Source: Cutibacterium porci
GTDB taxonomy: Bacteria > Actinomycetota > Actinomycetes > Propionibacteriales > Propionibacteriaceae
Direction: 5' to 3'
Assembly: GCF_009696315.1 (NCBI RefSeq)
Contig: NZ_VUMG01000004.1
Coordinates: 124,001-188,000 of the forward strand
DNA length: 64,000 nucleotides
Positions within the stretch are counted from its first letter, which is position 1, and each line of letters starts with the position of its first letter. The position numbers were made by a program, and so were the translations under genes. This document shows positions 24,847 through 31,666 of this stretch, piece by piece. The notes beneath the pieces are model-generated. The model did not search any database and had not been told where the DNA came from. It was given only the letters and a program-made list of their open reading frames with translations.

Positions 24847-26086
24847 TCAATTGCGTGGCGTAGTAGGTGCATCGTTTTGTGTCCCCGGCTTCCACCACGA
24901 GTAACCTCTAACCAAGCCGACATAGACCATCTTTCCGGATCCATTGTTATAATACATTGGGCCGCCCGAATCTCCCCCTCTAGTACCATTACAACCATGG
25001 GAATTCCATCTACCCTCTTGCTTGGCAAGCTTTATTTGATGACCAGCCGTAACACCATCAAGCTTGCTGCGACCAAAATTGCCTTGCACGATATATCCGC
25101 AGATCTGCCCCGTAGTTCTACCCGAGCTGCACAGCTGACGGCCAACAGCGAGACCACCAAAAAAGAGCCCAGCGCCAGGATGGCGTGATGACGAGGAATT
25201 CCCTGCGTTATACACGTTTGGCGAGTACGATTTTCCCGCAATCAACTTCCAGTCACCATAGACGTTCGCATTCCCCGGATACGCGGTAGTGTATTCCAAC
25301 TGGCCTTTTTGTCGGGGTGTAGTGAGTGCCACCAGAGCAATGACCTGCCGTGAGCATCATATACTTATCCCCCTAGACGAGCACGGGGCCAAGTGAACAC
25401 ATCAGCCCTTCTGCCCGAATATCCGCACCAGCAGAAAATGGCGGCGCATCATTTCCACGTGTCGCAGCATTCCTCCCTTCGATGCCGGTACGAATATATA
25501 CAATAGAAACTTCGACCGGACCATTGACCTTCCGAGCCACGCGAGGAACCGAGGACATGACCCGTACCGAGGCTTGCTTACCCAATCGACTCGACGTCAC
25601 CCCCGACGACTCAACGACCACTCGACCGTTTTCAGGATCCGAGTTAGCCGACATGACCGGAGATGGATCGCGATCAAGCGCAGCCTGCTCCGCGGCCTCA
25701 AATTCAAGGGACGAGAACCGGGATTTATAGACATGAATTCCCACTTTGGGATAATGAGCCGATACATCTCCGATAGCCTTCTTGGACGCATCATCCTGAT
25801 AGGCGATGTAGACTGCAAGACCACTGTAATCGCGACAGAAATGCACCCCAGCCCAACTGTCACGATGCTCAGAGAAATAGTTCGACAGTTCTTCACTGGC
25901 CGCCAATGCATCACGGCCAGGAGAGCCGATGAACTCATAGGATCCCGGTTCAGTCTGGGCGCTTTCGCAGGCAGGCTTCGAATCCTCGGAAGGAGGTTCA
26001 GCTGATGCACTCGGCCCTGTCCCCGCTATCGCACCCACAACGAGAGCAGATGCCAGACACACTCCCATAGTTCTTCGCAGTTTCAT
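24847..26086 (-). pseudogene. Secreted S1-family serine protease interrupted by one stop and one frameshift
   Basis: Starts at ATG 26086 after GGGAGAAGCATC. Signal peptide about 1-31 (ending SASA), a propeptide-like region with SNYFSEHRDSWAGVHFCRDY, then the chymotrypsin-like domain. The frame stops at TAG (25373-25375) right after AEGLMCSLGPVLV. Read past it, the same frame continues GDKYMMLTAGHCSGGTHYTP with the catalytic His. A frameshift in an A-rich run near 25310 is then needed to continue to LEYTTAYPGNANVYGDWKLIAGKSY (probable catalytic Asp in GDW) and GCNGTRGGDSGGPMYYNNGSGKM (catalytic Ser), ending at 24847. All catalytic motifs are intact, so inactivation looks recent. Confidence 0.75.
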
Positions 26087-26111
26087 GATGCTTCTCCCAT
26101 CAGTCGCTGAT

Positions 26112-26133
26112 ATCCAGTCACCGATGACTGGAT
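26112..26133. promoter_or_regulatory. Inverted repeat in the protease leader
   Basis: ATCCAGTCA-CCGA-TGACTGGAT, a perfect 9-bp inverted repeat 26 bases upstream of the protease ATG. It could be an operator or an mRNA hairpin. The divergent mal operon starts about 400 bp away. Confidence 0.45.
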
Positions 26134-26305
26134 GATGTCGTGTAGCATCACCGTGGTGGAACATCACACGACGCCGTAGGCCGACGATCTTTACGGCAAG
26201 TAAAACATACCTGCAAACGCGACACAAGACCCCCTCCGGTGTCCGCGATGCCGCTGCCCGCAGCGCCCAACCGAGCAACGGAACGCCCAGCCCCATGCAG
26301 ACCAT

Positions 26306-26319
26306 CGCAAACTTTTGCG
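26306..26319. promoter_or_regulatory. Palindrome CGCAAA-CT-TTTGCG upstream of malE
   Basis: Perfect 6-bp arms with a 2-bp centre in the 451-bp intergenic region between the protease and the sugar importer. The TTTGCG half-sites resemble LacI-family operators, and the window encodes a LacI regulator at the end of the importer operon. Confidence 0.4.
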
Positions 26320-26422
26320 TGACATCACCCGAAACGGCAGCGGACGTCAATGAACCACCGCCCAGCCCACACCGCCAAGCGCAAAATGTGGGCAAACTCA
26401 CACTGTAGACCCTGGACAGCGA

Positions 26423-26458
26423 TGCAAAAACTTGCAAGGATTGCAGCAGCTTGCAAAA
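26423..26458. promoter_or_regulatory. CTTGCAA-type operator array upstream of malE
   Basis: TGCAAAAACTTGCA (26423-26436) overlaps the palindrome CTTGCAAG (26431-26438), followed by ATTGCAGC at 26440 and CTTGCAAA at 26450, so half-sites recur every 9-10 bp, one helical turn. Streptomyces MalR, a LacI-family maltose repressor, is reported to bind repeated CTTGCAG-like sites, so this is a good candidate operator for the regulator at 30440-31459. Confidence 0.55.
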
Positions 26459-26496
26459 GAGTGACACCGACATGTCCTCCTGATGCAGAACCACGT

Positions 26497-26517
26497 GCTC
26501 GACAATGATCGTCGAGC
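26497..26517 (+). promoter_or_regulatory. Hairpin just before the malE ribosome site
   Basis: GCTCGAC-AATGATC-GTCGAGC, perfect 7-bp stem, ending 9 bases before the GAAAGG ribosome site of the binding-protein gene. It may protect the 5' end of the mRNA or act as another operator half-site. Confidence 0.35.
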
Positions 26518-26537
26518 TGCCTTGAAAGGTGTGACCC

Positions 26538-27803
26538 ATGTCCGATATCACCCGTCGCTCGATGCTCCTTGGAAGCCTCGGCGTCGCTGCCGTCGGCGTC
26601 CTGTCCGCATGCGGCGGCAATGACTCCCCCTCGTCATCCACGTCGTCAGCATCCGGTGCGGCATCCTCGGCCGCCGGAGCTGCCGGCTCAATCCTGGTGT
26701 GGACTGACTCCAACCGTGAACCCGTCCTGCGCAAGGTCGCCGAACAGTTCAAGTCCGACACCGGCGTTACCGTCAAGCTGGCTGTCAAGGACTTCGCCAA
26801 GATCCCCGACGATTTCATCACCCAAGTCCCGACTGGTAAGGGTCCTGACGCCGCCATCACTGCCCACGACAACACCGGCCGTATGGTTCAAAATGGCGTC
26901 GTCGCCCCGCTAGAACTTGGTGACACCTCTGCCTACCAGGACGTCGCCATCCAGGCCTTTACCGTCAACGGCAGAATCTACGGCGTCCCCTACGCCACCG
27001 AGAACATTGCCCTGGTTCGCAACACCAAGTTCGTCAAGGACGCCCCAAAGACCTTCGATGAGATGATCGAGATGGGCAAGAAGTCCGGCGCGAAGTACCC
27101 CTTCCTCGTCGGCCTTGACCCCAAGCAGTCCGATCCGTACCACCTGTACCCGTTCCAAGCCTCGTTCGGTGCCCCGGTCTTCGAGCTCAAGGACAACGGC
27201 TTCGACGCCAGCAAGGTCACCATGGGCGGCGCTAACGGCGAAAAATTCGCAACCTGGCTGGCTGAGCAGGGCAAGACCAAGAACCTCAACCTCAACATCT
27301 CTCAAGACATCTCCAAAGATCTATTCGGCAAGGGACAGGCTGCCTTCATCCTCACCGGACCGTGGAGCCTCGATGGCTTCAAGAAGGCTGGCATCACGTA
27401 CGAGATCAGCGAGGTTCCCTCCGCCGGTGGCCAGCCTGCCACCCCGTTCGTCGGTGTCCAGGGATTCTGGATGAGCGCCAAGACTAAGAACGCCGTCGCC
27501 ACCCAGAAATTCCTCGTCGAGTACGTCGGTAACCCGGACGTTCAGGCCGAGCTGTTCAAGGTCGGCAACCGCCCGCCGGCCAACAAGCAGGCCTTCGAGA
27601 AGGCCAAGGCAGACAAGGATGTCGCTGCATTCGGGGCCGTCGGCCAGAAGGCCGTCCCGATGCCGAACATCCCCGCCATGGGCTCGGTGTGGGCTGACTG
27701 GGGCGTCGCCGAGGCCCAGATCATCAGTGGCAAGGCCTCTGACCCCAAGGCCACCTGGGACAAGGCCGTGACGTCCATCAACGACAAGATCACGAAGGGC
27801 TGA
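26538..27803 (+). CDS. malE: Maltose/maltodextrin-type ABC sugar-binding lipoprotein
   Basis: 421 residues. The N-terminus MSDITRRSMLLGS has twin arginines and the lipobox LSAC (Cys25), suggesting a Tat-exported lipoprotein anchored outside the membrane. The mature part is a family 1 solute-binding protein: ILVWTDSNREPVLRKVAEQF, FITQVPTGKGPDA, VNGRIYGVPYATENIALVRNT, FILTGPWSLDGFKKAG and the C-terminal AQIISGKASDPKATWDKAVTSIN, all close to MalE of E. coli. The exact oligosaccharide is not determined. A strong GAAAGG site precedes the ATG. First gene of the importer operon. Confidence 0.9.
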   Translation: MSDITRRSMLLGSLGVAAVGVLSACGGNDSPSSSTSSASGAASSAAGAAGSILVWTDSNREPVLRKVAEQFKSDTGVTVKLAVKDFAKIPDDFITQVPTGKGPDAAITAHDNTGRMVQNGVVAPLELGDTSAYQDVAIQAFTVNGRIYGVPYATENIALVRNTKFVKDAPKTFDEMIEMGKKSGAKYPFLVGLDPKQSDPYHLYPFQASFGAPVFELKDNGFDASKVTMGGANGEKFATWLAEQGKTKNLNLNISQDISKDLFGKGQAAFILTGPWSLDGFKKAGITYEISEVPSAGGQPATPFVGVQGFWMSAKTKNAVATQKFLVEYVGNPDVQAELFKVGNRPPANKQAFEKAKADKDVAAFGAVGQKAVPMPNIPAMGSVWADWGVAEAQIISGKASDPKATWDKAVTSINDKITKG

Positions 27804-27811
27804 GCTCAACC

Positions 27812-27839
27812 TGGGGGCGCACGAGATCGTGTGCCCCCA
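27812..27839 (+). promoter_or_regulatory. Strong hairpin between malE and malF
   Basis: TGGGGGCGCACGA / TCGTGTGCCCCCA, a 13-bp stem (one G-T wobble) with a very small loop, 9 bases after the malE stop. By analogy with E. coli, such a structure can stabilise the upstream mRNA or reduce read-through, giving excess binding protein over permease. No T-run follows. Confidence 0.6.
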
Positions 27840-27902
27840 CCTCCCACAACGCCCATGACGGCGTTATCTCACCTGGCTCGTTGAACCGGAGAACCCCACA
27901 TC

Positions 27903-29507
27903 ATGTCATCATCGCCAACCATTGATCACGAGGCTCGGGAAAGGCGTATCGCCGCAGCCAGCGGCAAGTACTCCGGGTCGCTGTGGGCCTGGATCATCAA
28001 GATCGCACTTCTTGGCGTCCTTGATGCGATCGCCGTCTACGGCGTCATGACCGCCATCGCCCATGGATCCACTGTGATGGCCATCGGTATCGGTGCCGTC
28101 GCCGTCATCATTACTGTCATCTATCTGCCGCCCAACCGGATATTGCCGGCCAAATACCTGGCGCCCGGCATCGTCTTCATGCTCATCTTCTCGGTGGGCG
28201 TTATGGCCTACACGATCTACGTGGGCTTCACGAATTACGGCGATGGCCACAACGGCAGTCGCGACGACGCCGTCGCAGCCATCCAGCGCAACAATCAGGA
28301 ACGAGTACCGAACGCCCCGGTGTACGACTCCACCGTTGCCCAGAAGGACGGCAAGCTCGCCCTCATCGTCATTGATCCGCAAACCAAGAAGGTGCAGGCC
28401 GGCACCTCCGATGAAGCCTTGGAACCGGTCGAGGGAGCTGAACTCAATTCACTGGGCAAGATCAAGGCCGTTCCCGGCTACCGCATCCTCCCCTTTTCCG
28501 AGGTCTCCCAGCGCAGCGATGAGATCTCCACGCTCCAGGTCCCCGTGTCCAAGGATTCGTCGGCAGGCTTCATTCGTACCACCACCGGCTCCCAAGCCTT
28601 CGATTTCATCTCGACGATGACCTATGACGAGAAGACCGGAACGATGACCGACAAGAAAGGCACCGTCTACAAGGACAACGGCCGTGGCAATTTCGTCTCA
28701 GCGTCCGGAAAGGTATTGGAGCCCGGGTGGAAGGTCACCGTCGGATTCGAGAACTTCAAGAAGGCTCTCACTGATCACGACGTCCGTGGGCCGTTCCTTC
28801 GAGTGACGGCGTGGACCTTCGCCTTCGCCGTGCTGTCGGTGCTCACCACCTTCGCCCTCGGGCTAGCCCTGGCCCTGTTGTTCAACGACACGTCCATGAA
28901 GGGCCACAAGTTCTATCGCATCCTCATGCTCCTGCCCTATGCCTTCCCAGGGTTCCTGTCAGCCCTGGTGTGGTCGGGCATGTTCAACCAGGAGTTCGGA
29001 TTCATCAACCAAGTCCTGTTGGGTGGGGCATCCATCCCCTGGCTGACGGATCCCTGGATCGCCAAGGCAGCCGTCCTCATCGTCAACCTGTGGCTGGGCT
29101 TCCCTTATATGTTCATCGTCTCGACGGGTGCTCTGCAATCCATTCCTGGCGACATCCTCGAGGCCTCTCGGATTGACGGGGCGAGCACCTGGCGGACGTT
29201 CACGAAGATCAAGCTGCCGCTGCTCATGGTGCCGCTGGCGCCGCTGCTCATCAGCTCCTTCGCCTTCAACTTCAACAACTTCGTCCTCATCTACATGCTG
29301 ACTCTCGGTGGCCCCCGGTTTACCGACACCAGCCTCGACGTCGGTGCCACCGACATCCTCATCTCGATGGTTTACAAAATCGCCTTCTCTGGCGCCGATC
29401 GGGATTACGGCCTGGCGAGCGCCTTCTCGGTCATCATCTTCATCATCGTCGGCGTGATCTCCTGGCTCGGATTCCGCCAGACCAAGGCCCTTGAGGAGGT
29501 CAACTGA
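27903..29507 (+). CDS. malF: Maltose-type ABC permease MalF
   Basis: 534 residues, MalF length and layout: three N-terminal helices (about 25-115), a large extracytoplasmic domain of about 170 residues (MalF P2-like; TDKKGTVYKDNGRGNFVSASGKVL), then five helices. The ATPase-docking EAA loop is EASRIDGASTWRTFTKIKLPLL near residue 420. It forms a heterodimer with MalG. Stop overlaps the malG start by one base (TGATG). Confidence 0.9.
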   Translation: MSSSPTIDHEARERRIAAASGKYSGSLWAWIIKIALLGVLDAIAVYGVMTAIAHGSTVMAIGIGAVAVIITVIYLPPNRILPAKYLAPGIVFMLIFSVGVMAYTIYVGFTNYGDGHNGSRDDAVAAIQRNNQERVPNAPVYDSTVAQKDGKLALIVIDPQTKKVQAGTSDEALEPVEGAELNSLGKIKAVPGYRILPFSEVSQRSDEISTLQVPVSKDSSAGFIRTTTGSQAFDFISTMTYDEKTGTMTDKKGTVYKDNGRGNFVSASGKVLEPGWKVTVGFENFKKALTDHDVRGPFLRVTAWTFAFAVLSVLTTFALGLALALLFNDTSMKGHKFYRILMLLPYAFPGFLSALVWSGMFNQEFGFINQVLLGGASIPWLTDPWIAKAAVLIVNLWLGFPYMFIVSTGALQSIPGDILEASRIDGASTWRTFTKIKLPLLMVPLAPLLISSFAFNFNNFVLIYMLTLGGPRFTDTSLDVGATDILISMVYKIAFSGADRDYGLASAFSVIIFIIVGVISWLGFRQTKALEEVN

Positions 29508-30412
29508 TGAGCACCGCAACGGTATCCTCTGCTATCACAGAAGCGAACCGCCGCACCCCGTTTTCCAAGCGGCTCAAGTCGCAGTGGTGGCGTCACGTGC
29601 TCGGCATCATCGCTGTCGTCTTCGCGGCCTTCCCGCTGGTCTACGTCCTGTCCGCGTCCCTGTCGCCGGGTGGCACCCTTACCGGATCCAATCAGCTGTT
29701 TTCGAAGATCGACTTGTCGAACTACACCAAGCTCATGAGCGATCCGGTGCGCCCATACGGCCAGTGGTACCTCAACACCATCGTCATCGCCGCAATCACC
29801 GCACTGTTCACCGTCTTCCTAGGGGCCTTGGCCGCCTACAGCTTCTCCCGGATGCGCTTCAAGGGGCGTCGCGGTGGTCTGTTGGCTCTCATGTTGGTGC
29901 AGATGTTCCCCCAACTGCTGACGGTGGTCGCCATCTTCCTGCTTCTCACCTGGCTCGGTGACGTCTACCCAGTGCTGGGCATCGGGTCCCGGTTGGCACT
30001 CATCATGGTGTACCTGGGCGGAGCCCTAGGAGCGAACACCTACCTCATGTACGGCTTCTTCAACACCGTGCCGCAGTCCCTCGATGAGGCTGCCAGGGTG
30101 GACGGTGCCGGCCACGCCCGTATCTTCTTCACCCTCATCCTGCCGCTGGTGGCCCCGATCCTGGCGGTGGTCGGTCTGCTAAGCTTCATCGGCTCCTTCA
30201 CCGAGTACGTGGTGGCCTCGGTTATCCTCGGCGCCGATCCGCACACGTCGACCCTGGCCATCGGTCTGTACCAGTACGTCTCCACGGAAACCAGCTCCAA
30301 CTGGGGAGTTTTCGCAGCCGGCGCAGTGCTCGCCGCTCTCCCTCCGATGGTGCTGTTCCTCTGGCTTCAGAAGTACATCGTCTCCGGTCTGACCGGCGGC
30401 GCAGTGAAGTGA
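29507..30412 (+). CDS. malG: Maltose-type ABC permease MalG
   Basis: 301 residues, six helices, with EAA loop EAARVDGAGHARIFFTLILPLV near residue 200 and the extracytoplasmic region LSASLSPGGTLTGSN after the first helix. Typical MalG. No ATP-binding subunit is encoded in the operon, so a shared MsiK/MalK-type ATPase encoded elsewhere must energise it, as is common in actinobacteria. Confidence 0.9.
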   Translation: MSTATVSSAITEANRRTPFSKRLKSQWWRHVLGIIAVVFAAFPLVYVLSASLSPGGTLTGSNQLFSKIDLSNYTKLMSDPVRPYGQWYLNTIVIAAITALFTVFLGALAAYSFSRMRFKGRRGGLLALMLVQMFPQLLTVVAIFLLLTWLGDVYPVLGIGSRLALIMVYLGGALGANTYLMYGFFNTVPQSLDEAARVDGAGHARIFFTLILPLVAPILAVVGLLSFIGSFTEYVVASVILGADPHTSTLAIGLYQYVSTETSSNWGVFAAGAVLAALPPMVLFLWLQKYIVSGLTGGAVK

Positions 30413-30439
30413 CGTGACACGCTGCCAGGAGAAGAAGAG

Positions 30440-31459
30440 ATGAACGGACCAACCCTTGCCGAGATCGCCGACCAGGCAGGCGTCAGTCAAGCTACCGTCT
30501 CCCGAGTTCTCAATGACAAACCGGGGGTCTCAGACTCCACCCGGCAGTGTGTCCTCACGGCCCTTGACGTTCTGGGATACCAGCGCCCCACCCACCTCAA
30601 GCCTGTCACGACGGGGCTCGTGGGGCTCATCGTCCCTGAGCTCACCAACCCCGTCTTCGCCAGTCACGCCCAAGACATCGAAACCCTGCTATCCAAGGAA
30701 GGCTATGCCACCGCGGTGTGCACCCAGGCTCCCGGCGGTATGCGCGAGGACGACTACATCGAGGTACTGAGGTCGCGTCAGGTGTCGGGGATCATCGTCA
30801 TCTCCGGATCTCACGCCGACACCACGGCAGACATGTCGACCTACCGGGAGCTGGTCGATATCGGGCTACCCCTGGTGCTCGTCAATGGGTACGCCCCTGG
30901 CGTCGCTACCCCGCAGATCAGCGACGACGACGTGTCGGCCATGGATCAGGCAGTCGCCCATCTCGTCGGCCTTGGGCACGAGCGCATCGGCCTCGCGGTG
31001 GGTCCGCGTCGATACGTCCCGGTGCAGCGCAAGGAACAGGGCCTGCACGCAGCCATGGATCGTCGTCTCGACGGGCGCGGCAGCGTCACCGTCAGTCATA
31101 CTGTTTTCTCTGTTGACGGCGGGGCCCGTGCCACCGTTGATCTGCTCAATAATGGGGTCAGCGCCATCATCTGCGGGTCTGATCTCATGGCCCTGGGAGC
31201 TATCCGGGCTGTCCGAGCGCAAGGATTGTCAGTTCCCCACGATGTATCAATCATCGGGTGTGACGACTCCGCCCTTATGAGGTATACCGATCCACCGCTA
31301 ACGAGTCTTCACCAAAACGTTGGGCTTATTTCCGCAATGGCAGTCCAATCTCTGATGGGACTCATTCGAGGAGAAACCGTCGCGCTCGGTGAGCGTCTCG
31401 TGAGACCGGAACTGGTCATCCGGGCCACTACGGCTCGAGCGGCGACGGCGAATCTCTAG
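30440..31459 (+). CDS. LacI-family transcriptional regulator, probable maltose-operon repressor
   Basis: 339 residues. N-terminal HTH and hinge (1-60: TLAEIADQAGVSQATVSRVLNDKPGVSDSTRQCVLTALDVLGY) and a periplasmic-binding-protein-like effector domain (LVGLIVPELTNPVFASHAQ, GVSAIICGSDLMALGAIRAV, SIIGCDDSALMRYTDPPLTSLHQ). It starts 27 bases after malG with GGAGAAGAAGAG before the ATG, so it belongs to the operon. Effector and sites are inferred; the CTTGCAA array at 26423-26458 is the best candidate target. Confidence 0.88.
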   Translation: MNGPTLAEIADQAGVSQATVSRVLNDKPGVSDSTRQCVLTALDVLGYQRPTHLKPVTTGLVGLIVPELTNPVFASHAQDIETLLSKEGYATAVCTQAPGGMREDDYIEVLRSRQVSGIIVISGSHADTTADMSTYRELVDIGLPLVLVNGYAPGVATPQISDDDVSAMDQAVAHLVGLGHERIGLAVGPRRYVPVQRKEQGLHAAMDRRLDGRGSVTVSHTVFSVDGGARATVDLLNNGVSAIICGSDLMALGAIRAVRAQGLSVPHDVSIIGCDDSALMRYTDPPLTSLHQNVGLISAMAVQSLMGLIRGETVALGERLVRPELVIRATTARAATANL

Positions 31460-31547
31460 GCGAGGGGCTGCGTATACCGAGCCGCGCTGTACCTATGAGC
31501 GATATCTGCCTTGTCAGGTGATATTCGGCACATCCTGGCACCGAGTG

Positions 31548-31576
31548 CTGACAACGGAACGACCACGTCATACGGT
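31548..31576 (+). promoter_or_regulatory. Candidate sigma-70-type promoter of hppA
   Basis: CTGACA (31548-31553), 17-bp spacer, TACGGT (31571-31576), about 90 bases before the chosen hppA start. Both hexamers are moderate matches with ideal spacing. Confidence 0.4.
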
Positions 31577-31666
31577 TAGAGGCAAGGCTTGCACGAAGGC
31601 AGGCACACGAGAGGTTCTCAGGGAAGAGACAGCATCGTGAACACGACTGACAAGGGGGTTTCCCCC

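Larger units (their letters stand above)
22289..26086 (-). repeat. Imperfect tandem duplication of about 2 kb: [S1 protease - lipoprotein - sufR 5' end]
   Basis: Two diverged copies lie head to tail. The left unit (about 22289-24210) has the working sufR start, a decayed lipoprotein and a decayed protease. The right unit (about 24211-26086) has a sufR fragment, an intact lipoprotein and a nearly intact protease. Matching landmarks are GTGCAGGATGGACGAC at 22345 and near-identical sequence at 24268, and GATCCATTGT at 22951 and 24938, giving offsets of about 1.92-1.99 kb. At protein level [15 protein letters not shown] is shared by sufR and the fragment. Divergence indicates an old event, with the left copy decaying. 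Confidence 0.8.

Noticed and set aside
25300-25375. Programmed frameshift or stop readthrough in the S1 protease
   Set aside because: Two separate lesions are needed and no slippery site with a following pseudoknot is evident, so recent gene decay is simpler.
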